Positions 44,834 to 53,286 are shown, counted from the stretch's first letter. The stretch: 64,000 nt of DNA from CAMDBL01 sp964498125 (GCA_964498125.1 CAZCGE010000121.1:62001-126000); one strand, 5' to 3'. Made by a program: numbers and translations. Notes: generated from the sequence alone by a model not told the origin.

Positions 44834-45651
44834 CAGCCCTCCAGCTCGCCGCCGGCCGAGCGGATGCGCATGGCGCGTTCCGCGACGAGGCCGAATACGG
44901 TCAATCCAAGTGCCCAGATAAACAGATAGGTCACGTCGAGTGTCGGGCTGCGGTAGTCGGGATAGTAGCCATAACGCATCAGCTCGATGCCATGCAGGAC
45001 CGGGTTCCAACTGATGTAGGGAATGATCTTCGGCGGCATCCGGTCGGGCACAAAAAACACGCCGGACAGCACCAGGAGCGGCCGTGACAGCAGGCTCTCA
45101 ATGTTGCGCCACGAGGCCACGTAGGCGCCGATCACGGCATTGAGGGTGCCAAAGCCAAAGCCGAGCAGCATGAGCAGGACGACGACCACGGCCATGGACT
45201 CGATGTGCGCCGGGTAGGGCTGCTGGGCAAAAAATATGAGCCCCCCGAGCACCAGAAGCGAGACGAATAGGCAAGTGATGAATTCGAGCAGGGCGCGGGC
45301 CACCAGCGTATCGAATTGCTTGACGATCGGGTAGGTCAGCAGCGCCTGGTTGGCGGTGAAAGCCGCGGAGCAAAAGGAGGCGACGCGACGGTAAAACTGG
45401 AAAGCCAGGGTGCCGAGGGCAAAAAACATCGGCAAGCTGTCGCCATAGGGCGGCATGTGCCCCATGGCCATTGAGATCAGCGTGAAGGTTGCAATCAGCG
45501 CGATCGGTTCCGTCATGGCCCAGAGGTAACCGAGCTGCGACCTGCCAAACCGCGTGCGCGCCTCGCGCAGCATCAGCGCGCCGACCACACGCAGTTGGGT
45601 GGCCGCGGCTGCGGGCAAGCTGTCTTGATAGTCCTGGTTTATTGCCGCCAA
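44833..45651 (-). CDS. KpsM-like capsule exporter permease
   Basis: The 272-residue ABC-2 permease has about six membrane helices: LWAMTEPIALIATFTLISMAMG, LPMFFALGTLAFQFYRRV, a pair around LLEFITCLFVSLLVLGGLIFF, VVVVLLMLLGFGFGTLNAVIG, and the last VTYLFIWALGLTVFGLVAE. The amphipathic start MLREARTRFGRSQLGYLWA is typical of KpsM/Wzm. It is the first gene of the leftward export operon kpsM-kpsT-kpsE-SDR. The 255 bp upstream, shared with a rightward phosphoesterase, probably hold the promoter. Confidence 0.93.
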   Translation of the reverse strand: MAAINQDYQDSLPAAAATQLRVVGALMLREARTRFGRSQLGYLWAMTEPIALIATFTLISMAMGHMPPYGDSLPMFFALGTLAFQFYRRVASFCSAAFTANQALLTYPIVKQFDTLVARALLEFITCLFVSLLVLGGLIFFAQQPYPAHIESMAVVVVLLMLLGFGFGTLNAVIGAYVASWRNIESLLSRPLLVLSGVFFVPDRMPPKIIPYISWNPVLHGIELMRYGYYPDYRSPTLDVTYLFIWALGLTVFGLVAERAMRIRSAGGELEG

Positions 45652-45906
45652 TGGACGCTATCCAATGTTTGTCGCCACTGTCCTGCCTGCCGCCGCCGCC
45701 GTCGGGCGCAGCGAATCGGCCAGCACGGCCGCCTCAGGGTGTATCGACCGCTAAATTCTGCTTTGCAATGTCGCGGGCACGCTCATCCCCGCTGTCCACA
45801 TGCTGGCCGCAGTGGCGTTTGGGCCGCATGCCGAGTCGGCCCTGCAAGAGTGCGGGCGTCGGCCAAGGGTGGTATCCTGCCCGCCGACGATGCTGGGAGA
45901 CTTGAC

Positions 45907-46785
45907 GTGCTGAATTTCACCACCGACGCGCCACTGCTCGTTTTCGGCGGGCCATATTCGAACCTGCGGGCGACTCAGGCGATGATCGGCGAGGCCGCGC
46001 GTCTCGGCATCGCACGCGAGCGCGTCATCTGCACGGGAGATATCGTCGCCTATTGCGCCGAGCCCGAAGAGACCGCACAGGCGATCCGCGACTGGGGCTG
46101 CCATGCCATTCAAGGCAACTGCGAGGAGCAATTGGCCGCCGGATCGGCCGACTGTGGTTGCAATTTCACGGAAGGCACGGCCTGCGATCTGCTGGCCAAG
46201 GGCTGGTATCCGTTTGCAGCCGCGCGCGTGTCGCGATCGCTGTGCGACTGGATGGGGCGCCTGCCGCGGTCCATCGATTTTCGCTTCGGCGGGCTGCGTT
46301 TTCGCGTCCTGCATGGCGGCGGCCGGATGATCAATCGCTGGGTTTTCGCCTCGCAAGCGGCTGTCCTCGCCGAGGAAATGGCCGAGGTTGACGGCGACGT
46401 GGTCGTCGCCGGCCACAGCGGCCTGCCGTTCATTGCCCGCGCAGGCTCGAAATGCTGGTTCAATCCTGGCGTCATCGGCATGCCCGCCAACGACGGCACG
46501 CTGGACGTCTGGTACGGCCGCATCGAATGCGACCGTGGTGCGGTCAAGCTGTCGACGCACCGCCTCGCCTACGATCACCACGCCGCCGCCGCCGCCATGC
46601 GCCGCTCCGGCCACGCCAACGGCTATGCGCGCACGCTGGTCACCGGCATCTGGCCGAGCTTCGACGTGTTGCCCGTGGCCGAGCACGCCGCGACGGGGGT
46701 CAAGCTCAAGCAGAGGAGCATGCGGCTGGACGCTGCCCGCCGTAAGCAGGGCATGATCGGCGAACAGCCCCGGACAGCCGTATGA
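45907..46785 (+). CDS. Calcineurin-like phosphoesterase
   Basis: The 292-residue protein has a metallophosphoesterase pattern in which the first motif is altered: LLVFGGPYSNLRATQAM (usually D-x-H), then VICTGDIVAYCAEPEETAQAI, CHAIQGNCEEQL, FRVLHGGGRMI and VVAGHSGLPF. In YfcE/diadenosine-tetraphosphatase-like enzymes GDxxAYxxxP and GNxE are conserved, so the family fit is good, but the D-x-H to G-x-Y change suggests modified metal binding. GTG 45907 with GGGAGA upstream is chosen. The C-terminal 60 residues are basic. Function unknown. Confidence 0.75.
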   Translation: MLNFTTDAPLLVFGGPYSNLRATQAMIGEAARLGIARERVICTGDIVAYCAEPEETAQAIRDWGCHAIQGNCEEQLAAGSADCGCNFTEGTACDLLAKGWYPFAAARVSRSLCDWMGRLPRSIDFRFGGLRFRVLHGGGRMINRWVFASQAAVLAEEMAEVDGDVVVAGHSGLPFIARAGSKCWFNPGVIGMPANDGTLDVWYGRIECDRGAVKLSTHRLAYDHHAAAAAMRRSGHANGYARTLVTGIWPSFDVLPVAEHAATGVKLKQRSMRLDAARRKQGMIGEQPRTAV

Positions 46786-46793
46786 ACGCGTAT

Positions 46794-46820
46794 GGGGTCA
46801 GACCCTGCGGGTCTGACCCC
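46794..46820. repeat. GGGGTCAGACCC palindrome, copy 3
   Basis: GGGGTCAGACCC and GGGTCTGACCCC flank TGC between convergent genes. The stop codon of the leftward alpha/beta hydrolase (46798-46800) lies inside the left arm, so the repeat encodes its last residues (GQTRRV). Confidence 0.9.
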
Positions 46821-47616
46821 CGCGCGCGCCTTTCAGCCCGCCGATAAAGCCCTTCAGCAGCGCATTGGTCTTGGCCGGCGCGTCGATCTGCGGGAAATGG
46901 CCGATGCCGGGGATGATTTCGATGCGCGCGCCGGGCACCACCTTGCGCAGCATGTCCAAGTAGGGCACCGACTGGCCCTTGGCCATTGGCAGGCGCTCGC
47001 GCCGCTCGTTGGTGTAGGTGGTCTGGATGACCATGATGGGCTGCTTGATGGCGGCGAGCGCCGGCTCGAGCCGGCTCATGTCGTAACGCACGGAATCGAA
47101 CGTCATCTGTTTGGCGACGTCCTTGGGCAGGCGCAAGGCGCGCTTGATGATGCTGGCCTTCACTTTGGCGTCGCTCTTCTTGGTGAACATGGCGGCGAAC
47201 ATGTCCGTGATCATCGCATCCAATTCGCCCGCGCCAATGCGCTGGCGCACCAGGGCTTCGGTTGCCGCATTGAACTGGCTGCCGTCGATCAGTACAATGC
47301 CGGCCGTGCGGTCGGGCGCCTGCATCGCTGCCTCGATCGCGACGCGGCAGCCCATGGAGTGGCCGACAATGACGGCGGGGGGCAGATCGAGGCTGCGCAT
47401 CACGGCGGCAACGGCGGCGCCATAAGCCTCGATCGAGCACTCCGCGCCGCTGGTCTTGGATTTGCCATGGCCAGGCAGGTCGACCGCGACGGTCCTGTGC
47501 TTGGGCGAGAAGGCGGCGATTTGGGCCTTCCAGTCGGTGTGGTCACAGCTGAAGCCGTGGATCAGGACCAGTGGCGGTGTGCCGGAACCGGCGGTGACGT
47601 GGTGGATGAGGGGCAT
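46798..47616 (-). CDS. Alpha/beta hydrolase
   Basis: The 272-residue protein shows PPLVLIHGFSCDHTDW (oxyanion HG), VDLPGHGKS, the nucleophile elbow VGHSMGCRVAIEAAM, and a catalytic His in GIGHFPQID. The fold and size are those of small esterases and epoxide-hydrolase-like enzymes; the substrate is unknown. The ATG at 47616 starts at PLIHHVTAG; the open frame extends upstream without likeness to the family. The C-terminus GARGGQTRRV is encoded by a repeat element and probably replaces or extends the original end. Confidence 0.85.
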   Translation of the reverse strand: MPLIHHVTAGSGTPPLVLIHGFSCDHTDWKAQIAAFSPKHRTVAVDLPGHGKSKTSGAECSIEAYGAAVAAVMRSLDLPPAVIVGHSMGCRVAIEAAMQAPDRTAGIVLIDGSQFNAATEALVRQRIGAGELDAMITDMFAAMFTKKSDAKVKASIIKRALRLPKDVAKQMTFDSVRYDMSRLEPALAAIKQPIMVIQTTYTNERRERLPMAKGQSVPYLDMLRKVVPGARIEIIPGIGHFPQIDAPAKTNALLKGFIGGLKGARGGQTRRV

Positions 47617-47672
47617 TGTTGGGGTACTTTGACGGAATACTGCGAAACAAGTCTCTAGGTGGAATGCAGACC

Positions 47673-48044
47673 TCACTTCGCGGTGGCTTCTTCCTCCAGC
47701 GCCCTTGTGACGGCGTCCGGGTCGCGCGCAATCACGGTCAGAAGGGTATGTGCTGCCCTATCGGGCCAATGCGTACCCTGTTCCCAGTCGCGAATGGTAC
47801 CAAGCGGGAGGCGAAACCGGGTGGCGAACTGGTGTTGTGTCAGTCCAAGCTGCTTGCGCAACGCGCGCACGTCGATCCGGCGGCGAAACTGTTTCAGCCC
47901 GGCTTCCGATGTAGGCTGGCAGTCAGGATCAGAAAGTGCAGCGGCATGCCGCTCCTCCTCGGTCATGGCGTCGAATTTCGTCCAGTCCGTCGTGGCCTTC
48001 TTCTTGGGGTCGAGCCTATACGTTGTGATAGAGCCTTTTTTCAT
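47673..48044 (-). CDS. HTH antitoxin of a BrnT-type module
   Basis: The 123-residue protein has an N-terminal linker (TTDWTKFDAMTEEERHAAALSDPDCQP) and a C-terminal XRE-type helix-turn-helix (RALRKQLGLTQHQFATRFRLPLGTIRDWEQG). The D/P-rich segment is typical of BrnT partners, which bind the toxin with one half and DNA with the other. Classical BrnA uses a ribbon-helix-helix; this one uses an HTH. It overlaps the upstream toxin gene by 29 bp. The pair is probably autoregulated. Confidence 0.82.
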   Translation of the reverse strand: MKKGSITTYRLDPKKKATTDWTKFDAMTEEERHAAALSDPDCQPTSEAGLKQFRRRIDVRALRKQLGLTQHQFATRFRLPLGTIRDWEQGTHWPDRAAHTLLTVIARDPDAVTRALEEEATAK

Positions 48045-48282
48045 ATGGTTCGGCACCTCGTGCTGAGATGATGCGGATCTTGTCGCCGCGGTACGTGTAA
48101 ACGACGAAGAGCAGCCGCCCGTTGACCATGCCGATGACATTGGAGCGCGGCTCCATGGGGTCGCTGTCATCATCGCGATCGAGGAAAGCTGGATCGCGAA
48201 AAACGCGACACGCCGTCTCGAAATCCACGTCGTGCTTATTGGCGTTCGCCTTGGCCTTGGCGGTATCCCACTCGAAGTCCAT
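48016..48282 (-). CDS. brnT: BrnT-type ribonuclease toxin
   Basis: The 88-residue protein begins DFEWDTAKAKANANKHDVDFETACRVFRDP and ends KIRIISARGAEPYEKRLYHN, a clear BrnT pattern. BrnT toxins are RelE-like fold RNases that stop translation; the conserved W, K, H and the SAR-A-x-x-x-E motif are present. It is first in the operon, with the antitoxin overlapping its 3' end. There is no sign of damage, so the module should be active. It lies between an alpha/beta hydrolase and proB. Confidence 0.9.
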   Translation of the reverse strand: MDFEWDTAKAKANANKHDVDFETACRVFRDPAFLDRDDDSDPMEPRSNVIGMVNGRLLFVVYTYRGDKIRIISARGAEPYEKRLYHNV

Positions 48283-48323
48283 TGATTGTACCGAATATCA
48301 GTAGTTTGTTCAAGGGTTTCGCA

Positions 48324-49481
48324 TCACTTCCGGCTCAGCGCCATGTCGTCGCGGTGGATCAACTCGTCGCGGCCGGCAAAGCCGAGGATGGCGGCGATCT
48401 CGCCGGATTTCTTGCCGATGATGCGTTCGGCGTCGGGACGGGAATAGGCGATGAGGCCGCGTCCCAGCTCGCGGCCATCCAGCCCGCGAATGATGACGGC
48501 GTCGCCGCGATCGAAGTCGCCCTCGACGCGCTTGACGCCGGCCGGCAGCAGGCTCTTGCCTGAGGCCAGCGCCTTTTCGGCGCCGGCATCGATCTGAACG
48601 ACGCCGGCCGGCTCGAGCTGGCCGGCGATCCAGCGTTTCTTGGCGGTGACCGGGTCGGAAGCCGCCAGGAACCACGTGCAGGTGGCCCCCGCGGCGATCG
48701 CCTGCAACGGATGCAGCACATTGCCGGTCGTGATCACCATGTTGCTGCCGGCCGCCAGCGCGATCTTACCCGCCTCGATCTTGGTGCGCATGCCGCCCTT
48801 GGCCAGCTCGGTGCCCGGATCGCCCGCCATCGCCTCGATCTCGGGCGTGATGTTGCGCACCACCGGAATGTGCGTGGCCTTGGGATCGAGATGGGGCGGC
48901 GCGGAATAAAGCCCGTCGATGTCCGACAGCAGAACGAGGCAATCCGCCGAAACCATCGAGGCGACCCTGGCCGACAGCCGATCATTGTCCCCGTAGCGGA
49001 TCTCGGTGGTGGCAACAGTGTCGTTCTCGTTGACGACGGGTATGGCGCGGGCGGCGAGTAGCGTGTCGATGGTGCGCCGGGCATTGAGATAGCGCCGCCG
49101 CTCCTCGGTATCACCCAACGTCAGCAGGATCTGGGCGGCGGTCAGCCCGCGGGCGCGGCACCGCTCCTGATAGGCCTGCGCCAGGCTGATCTGGCCAACG
49201 GCGGCGGCGGCCTGGCTCTGCTCGAGCTCAAGCGTTCCGGCCGGCAAGCGCAGCAGGTGCCGGCCGAGTGCAATGGCGCCCGACGAGACGAGAATGATAT
49301 CGCGCCCCGCCGCGCTCAGCGCCGCGACGTCGTCGATCAGCGAGTTCAGCCAGTCGGTGCGCAACCGACCGGTGGCGCGCTCGACCAGCAGCGCCGAGCC
49401 GATCTTGACGACGATGCGTCGCGCGTTGGCCCATTCGGGCCGAGGCGTCGTGGTGCCGGCTGCTAAGTCTGGATGCGTCAT
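48324..49481 (-). CDS. proB: Glutamate 5-kinase
   Basis: ProB phosphorylates glutamate in the first step of proline synthesis. The 385-residue protein has the amino-acid-kinase domain (RRIVVKIGSALLV, ILVSSGAIALGRHLL, VVNENDTVATTEIRYGDNDRLSARVA, LLSDIDGLY, GGMRTKIEAGKIA) and a C-terminal PUA domain (about residues 290-375, RDAVIIRGLDGRELGRGLIAYS-like). The ATG at 49481 gives the normal N-terminus. It is usually next to obg and proA in Alphaproteobacteria; neither is here, so the gene has been moved. Confidence 0.95.
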   Translation of the reverse strand: MTHPDLAAGTTTPRPEWANARRIVVKIGSALLVERATGRLRTDWLNSLIDDVAALSAAGRDIILVSSGAIALGRHLLRLPAGTLELEQSQAAAAVGQISLAQAYQERCRARGLTAAQILLTLGDTEERRRYLNARRTIDTLLAARAIPVVNENDTVATTEIRYGDNDRLSARVASMVSADCLVLLSDIDGLYSAPPHLDPKATHIPVVRNITPEIEAMAGDPGTELAKGGMRTKIEAGKIALAAGSNMVITTGNVLHPLQAIAAGATCTWFLAASDPVTAKKRWIAGQLEPAGVVQIDAGAEKALASGKSLLPAGVKRVEGDFDRGDAVIIRGLDGRELGRGLIAYSRPDAERIIGKKSGEIAAILGFAGRDELIHRDDMALSRK

Positions 49482-49597
49482 GGTCGCTGTGTCGGGCCTG
49501 GATGGGGCGCAACATCGGCATAGCAGAATTCGCCGCGCGCAGGCAGACTGCAGTTCGGCAATGTCGAATTCCAGTGAACGGGCAACGGAGGCTACCC

Positions 49598-50629
49598 ATG
49601 GCGGCGACGACAACATCCGATCAGGTGCAGCCCTCGCTGGTGGTGCGTCCGGACTGGTTGGCCCGCGTCGCGGAGCCGCCACTGGAGCCCGAGCTGCCGA
49701 TCATCGACCCGCATCATCATTTCGCGGTGCATGCCGACGAGGCCTACGATCTCAGCGCGCTGGCCGCCGACATCGCCAGCGGCCACCGCATCGAGGCGAC
49801 CGTCTATATCGAGTGCCGCGCCAACTATCGACAGGACGGGCCGGTGGAGATGCAGCCCGTCGGCGAGACGGAGCATGTCGTCGGTATGGTGTCTGGCCGC
49901 AGGTCCGACACGTTCGAACCCTGCGCCGGTATCGTCGGCCATGCCGACCTGCTGCTCGGCGCGCGGGTGCGCGAGGTGCTGGAGGCCCAGATCGTCGCCG
50001 GCAAGGGTCGGTTCAAGGGTATCCGCAACAGCACGGTGTCGCATCCCGATCCGACCGCCCGCGGCGCCGCCTCCAACCGGGCGCCCGGCGTGCTGATGGA
50101 GACGAGCTTTCGCGACGGTTTCGCTTGCCTGGCGCCGCTCGGCCTGACATTCGATGCCTGGCTCTATTACACCCAGATCGGCGAGCTAACCGATCTCGCT
50201 CGCGCCTTTCCCGAAACGACGATCGTCCTCGATCATGTCGGCGGTGTGATCGGCATCGGCCCTTACGTCGGCCGCCGCGACGAGGTATTCACGGACTGGA
50301 AGCGCGCCATTGCAGCGTTGGCCGCCTGTCCCAATACCCGGGTCAAGCTCGGCGGCCTCGGCATGCGGCTGCTCGGTTTCGGCTTCCACGAGCTGCCAGA
50401 CCCGCCGACCTCGGAGCAGCTGGCCAAAGCCTGGCGGCCCTATATCGAGACGTGCATCGAGCTGTTCGGGGTCGATCGCTGCATGTTCGAGAGCAACTTC
50501 CCGGTCGACAAGGTGTCGTGCGGCTATGGCGTGCTGTGGAGCGCCATGAAGCGCATCACGGCGGGATGCTCGGCGCAGGACAAGGCCGACCTCTTCCACG
50601 ACACTGCCAAGCGCGTCTACCAGCTCTGA
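49598..50629 (+). CDS. Amidohydrolase_2-family metal-dependent hydrolase
   Basis: The 343-residue TIM-barrel protein has an N-terminal PIIDPHHHFAV (metal HxH), the YIECRANYR strand, FKGIRNSTVSHPDP, VLDHVGGVIGIGPY and the catalytic-Asp strand CMFESNFPVDKVS. The family (PF04909) includes decarboxylases such as ACMSD and lactonases such as LigI-like enzymes. ATG 49598 is preceded by GGAG. It is followed, after a repeat region, by a CoA-transferase and a CitE-like lyase, which hints at a catabolic set; the substrate cannot be stated. Confidence 0.82.
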   Translation: MAATTTSDQVQPSLVVRPDWLARVAEPPLEPELPIIDPHHHFAVHADEAYDLSALAADIASGHRIEATVYIECRANYRQDGPVEMQPVGETEHVVGMVSGRRSDTFEPCAGIVGHADLLLGARVREVLEAQIVAGKGRFKGIRNSTVSHPDPTARGAASNRAPGVLMETSFRDGFACLAPLGLTFDAWLYYTQIGELTDLARAFPETTIVLDHVGGVIGIGPYVGRRDEVFTDWKRAIAALAACPNTRVKLGGLGMRLLGFGFHELPDPPTSEQLAKAWRPYIETCIELFGVDRCMFESNFPVDKVSCGYGVLWSAMKRITAGCSAQDKADLFHDTAKRVYQL

Positions 50630-50725
50630 GGTGGGCATCCGTCATACGCTCGTTTGACACGGCAAGAAGGCGATGCCTAATACCGCGCGCGCCGCAGGGG
50701 CGCGCCAACATAGAGTAATTCGCGT

Positions 50726-50910
50726 CGTCATTCCGGCCAAGGAGGCGCCCTTCAGCGCCGACGCGCGCCGGAACCCAGCGCAAGACTCGTCCGAAGGACG
50801 CAATATGTCGTGCCGGAGGCGCGCAAACAAAGATGGAGTGCTTCGCACACTCTTGACGCTGGGTTCCGGATAACGCTCGGCCGAAGTGGCCTCGCGTTTC
50901 CGGAATGACG
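50726..50910. repeat. Nested inverted repeat (CGTCATTCCGG / CCGGAACCCAGCG)
   Basis: Outer arms CGTCATTCCGG (50726) and CCGGAATGACG (50900) enclose inner arms CCGGAACCCAGCG (50768) and CGCTGGGTTCCGG (50857). The nested structure fills most of the gap of about 330 bp before the CoA-transferase gene. No gene lies inside. It looks like a composite intergenic repeat unit. Confidence 0.85.
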
Positions 50911-50958
50911 GAAGCAAAGTTAGCGCGTATGGGGCACAGTAGGGGCGCGAGACAACCG

Positions 50959-52176
50959 ATGGCAGACAGCAAGAAGACTCCGGCCATGGCGCTCGCCGGC
51001 CTGAAAGTCGTGGAGTGCGCCACGGTAATCGCCGCACCCTTCTGCGGCAAGCTGCTGGCTGATTTCGGCGCCGAGGTGATCCACGTCGAGGCGGCGGGCA
51101 AGGGCGACCACCTGCGCCAGTTCGGTTTCACCAAGGATGGCATCAATCCGTGGTGGAAATACTACGATCGCAACAAGAAGCTGATCACGCTCGACATCTC
51201 CAAGCCCAAGGGGCGCGAACTTCTCCTGAAGCTGTTGGCCGATACCGACATCTTCATCGAGAATTTCCGCCCCGGCCGGTTGGAGGAATGGGGCATCCAC
51301 TATGAGGACCTGGCCAAGATCAATCCGCGCCTGGTGATGATCCGGTTGACCGGCTATGGCCAGACCGGTCCCTATGCGGAGCAACCGGGCTTCGGCACGA
51401 TCATCGAGGCCATGAGCGGCTTTGCCCACATGACCGGCGAGCCGGACGGCCCCCCGACCATGCCGCAGTTTGCCCTCGCCGATAGCGTCTCCGGGCTGTA
51501 CGCGGCATCGGCGGCGATGTTCGCCATCTACAATCGCGACATCGTCGGCACCGGCAAGGGCCAGGTGATCGACGTCGCCATCTGGGAAAGCCTCACGTCG
51601 ATCCTCGGCCCCAACGCCTCCGTCTACCAGCTCACCGGCGAAGCGCCGATGCGCATGGGCAATCGCGTACCGACTTCGGCGCCGCGCAACACTTACAGGA
51701 CCAAGGACAACCGCTGGCTGGTGATTGCCGGCGCGACGCAGACCACGGCAACGCGGCTGCTGACCGTGGTCGGCGGCGAGGCGCTGGCCAAGGACCCGCG
51801 CTTTGCCAACAATATGCTCCGGGTCAAAAACGTCGCCGTGCTCGACGAGTATATATCGGCATGGATGACCGAGCGCACGTTCGACGACGTGATGGCCACG
51901 CTGAATGCATGCGAAGTGCCCGTCGGCCCCATCAACACCATCGCCGACATCATGGTCGACCCGCACGCCATCGCGCGGCAGATGGTGGTTGACGCGCCGG
52001 ACGAGCATCGGGGCACCTTGAAGCAGGAAGGCGTGTTCCCGCGCATGGTCGGCACGCCCGGCCAGGTGCGTCACACCGGCAACAGCATGGGCGCCGACAA
52101 CGAGGAAATTTTCGCGCAACGCCTCGGGCTTTCGGCCAGCGAGATCGCGGACTTGAAAAAAGCCGGCGTGATTTGA
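50959..52176 (+). CDS. Family III CoA-transferase
   Basis: The 405-residue CaiB/BaiF-type enzyme has GLKVVECATVIAAPFCGKLLADFGAEVIHVE, the KKLITLDISKPKGRELLLKLL segment, ENFRPGRLEEWGI, RLTGYGQTGPYAEQPGFGTIIEAMSGFAHMTGEPDGPP and the catalytic-Asp region ALADSVSGLYAA. It differs from the other CoA-transferase at 9473. A CitE/HpcH-like lyase follows at 56 bp, so the pair may activate a dicarboxylate and then split the acyl-CoA (citramalate- or malate-like chemistry). An upstream start at 50905 in the same frame is possible. Confidence 0.87.
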   Translation: MADSKKTPAMALAGLKVVECATVIAAPFCGKLLADFGAEVIHVEAAGKGDHLRQFGFTKDGINPWWKYYDRNKKLITLDISKPKGRELLLKLLADTDIFIENFRPGRLEEWGIHYEDLAKINPRLVMIRLTGYGQTGPYAEQPGFGTIIEAMSGFAHMTGEPDGPPTMPQFALADSVSGLYAASAAMFAIYNRDIVGTGKGQVIDVAIWESLTSILGPNASVYQLTGEAPMRMGNRVPTSAPRNTYRTKDNRWLVIAGATQTTATRLLTVVGGEALAKDPRFANNMLRVKNVAVLDEYISAWMTERTFDDVMATLNACEVPVGPINTIADIMVDPHAIARQMVVDAPDEHRGTLKQEGVFPRMVGTPGQVRHTGNSMGADNEEIFAQRLGLSASEIADLKKAGVI

Positions 52177-52231
52177 ATTTATTCAGCGCCTGGCAGAGTG
52201 TCGGATGCCTGACCACCCTTGGAGCCCCAGC

Positions 52232-53086
52232 ATGCCAAAGCCACTTATCACTCTCTACACGCCTGGCAACCGCCGCGACTTGATCGCCAAGGCGCCGAAG
52301 TTCAAGCCGGACGGCCTGGTCCTCGATCTGGAGGACGCGGTCGCGATCCAGCTCAAGGCCGAGACCCGCATCGAGGTCGGCAAGCTGCTGCCGACGCTCG
52401 GCATCACCGCGCTGGTGCGGGTCAATTCCGAGCCGCAATACCTCGAGAAGGATCTCGAGGCCGTCGTCTGCAAGCACCTGTATGGCGTCTGCCTGCCGAT
52501 GGCCGAGACGGTCGAGCAGATCAAGAACGCCGATAAGATCATGACGCGACTCGAGCGCGAGCAGGGCCTGGAACCAGATTCCGTGAAATTGCTGCTGCTG
52601 ATCGAGACCGCGCTCGGCGTGCACCGCTGTTATGACCTGTGCGTCGCCGCCAAGCGGGTCGAAAGCGTCGTGTTCGGCAGCGCGCAGGATGGCGACCTGC
52701 AGCGCGACCTGCGCTCGGCGTTCTCGATCGAGGGCCCGGAGCTCATGTATGCCCGCTGCAAGACGCTGCTGGAGGCACGCGCGGCGAAGTTGCCCTACGT
52801 GCTCGACGGCGCTTTCTCCGACATCAAGAACGAGGACACGTTGCGTCGCGACTGCACGGTGTCGAAGCGGCTCGGCTACAATGGGCGCACGCTGATCTAT
52901 CCCGGCCACATCGCGATTGCGCGCGAATGCTACGCACCCGACCCAAAGGAAGTCGCGCACTATACCGCCGTGGCGAAGGCCTTCGAGGATGCTGAGAAGC
53001 AAGGTCTCGCCGCCATCAATTACGGCGGCAAGCTGATCGACTACGCCATGTACAAAAAAGCGAAGAGTTTTCTGGAGGTGGTATGA
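52232..53086 (+). CDS. CitE/HpcH-type acyl-CoA lyase
   Basis: The 284-residue TIM-barrel protein of the citrate-lyase-beta/HpcH family has LITLYTPGNRRDLIAKAPKFKPDGLVLDLEDAVA, VRVNSEPQYLEKDLEAVV, KLLLLIETALGVHRCYDLC and VFGSAQDGDLQRDLRS. Conserved acidic metal ligands (DLEDAV, IETALGV, QDGD) are in place. Such enzymes cleave citramalyl-CoA or malyl-CoA-like substrates. ATG 52232 with GGAG upstream is chosen. It forms a likely operon with the CoA-transferase and ends just before a long palindrome. Confidence 0.87.
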   Translation: MPKPLITLYTPGNRRDLIAKAPKFKPDGLVLDLEDAVAIQLKAETRIEVGKLLPTLGITALVRVNSEPQYLEKDLEAVVCKHLYGVCLPMAETVEQIKNADKIMTRLEREQGLEPDSVKLLLLIETALGVHRCYDLCVAAKRVESVVFGSAQDGDLQRDLRSAFSIEGPELMYARCKTLLEARAAKLPYVLDGAFSDIKNEDTLRRDCTVSKRLGYNGRTLIYPGHIAIARECYAPDPKEVAHYTAVAKAFEDAEKQGLAAINYGGKLIDYAMYKKAKSFLEVV

Positions 53087-53088
53087 AT

Positions 53089-53160
53089 GATGGGGTCAGA
53101 CCCCTTGCATGAGCGTCGCTGCAAGACAATCAGCGTCCGGGCAAGGGGTCTGACCCCATC
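53089..53160. repeat. GGGGTCAGACCC palindrome, copy 4 (long loop)
   Basis: GATGGGGTCAGACCCCTTGC and GCAAGGGGTCTGACCCCATC form 20-bp perfect arms around a 32-base loop, starting just after the lyase stop. The element is longer than the others and may be the ancestral full form. It could end the CoA-transferase-lyase operon. Confidence 0.92.
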
Positions 53161-53286
53161 GGCACGACCGTCCGCCAATGACGCAGCTGTGATGATTTCG
53201 CGAGAATTCTCACGGCCTGTTGGATTGCCCGTGATCGCGCGCCGCCGCATTCATGACCGACCGAATTGCGGCCAAGGGAGGCATAT

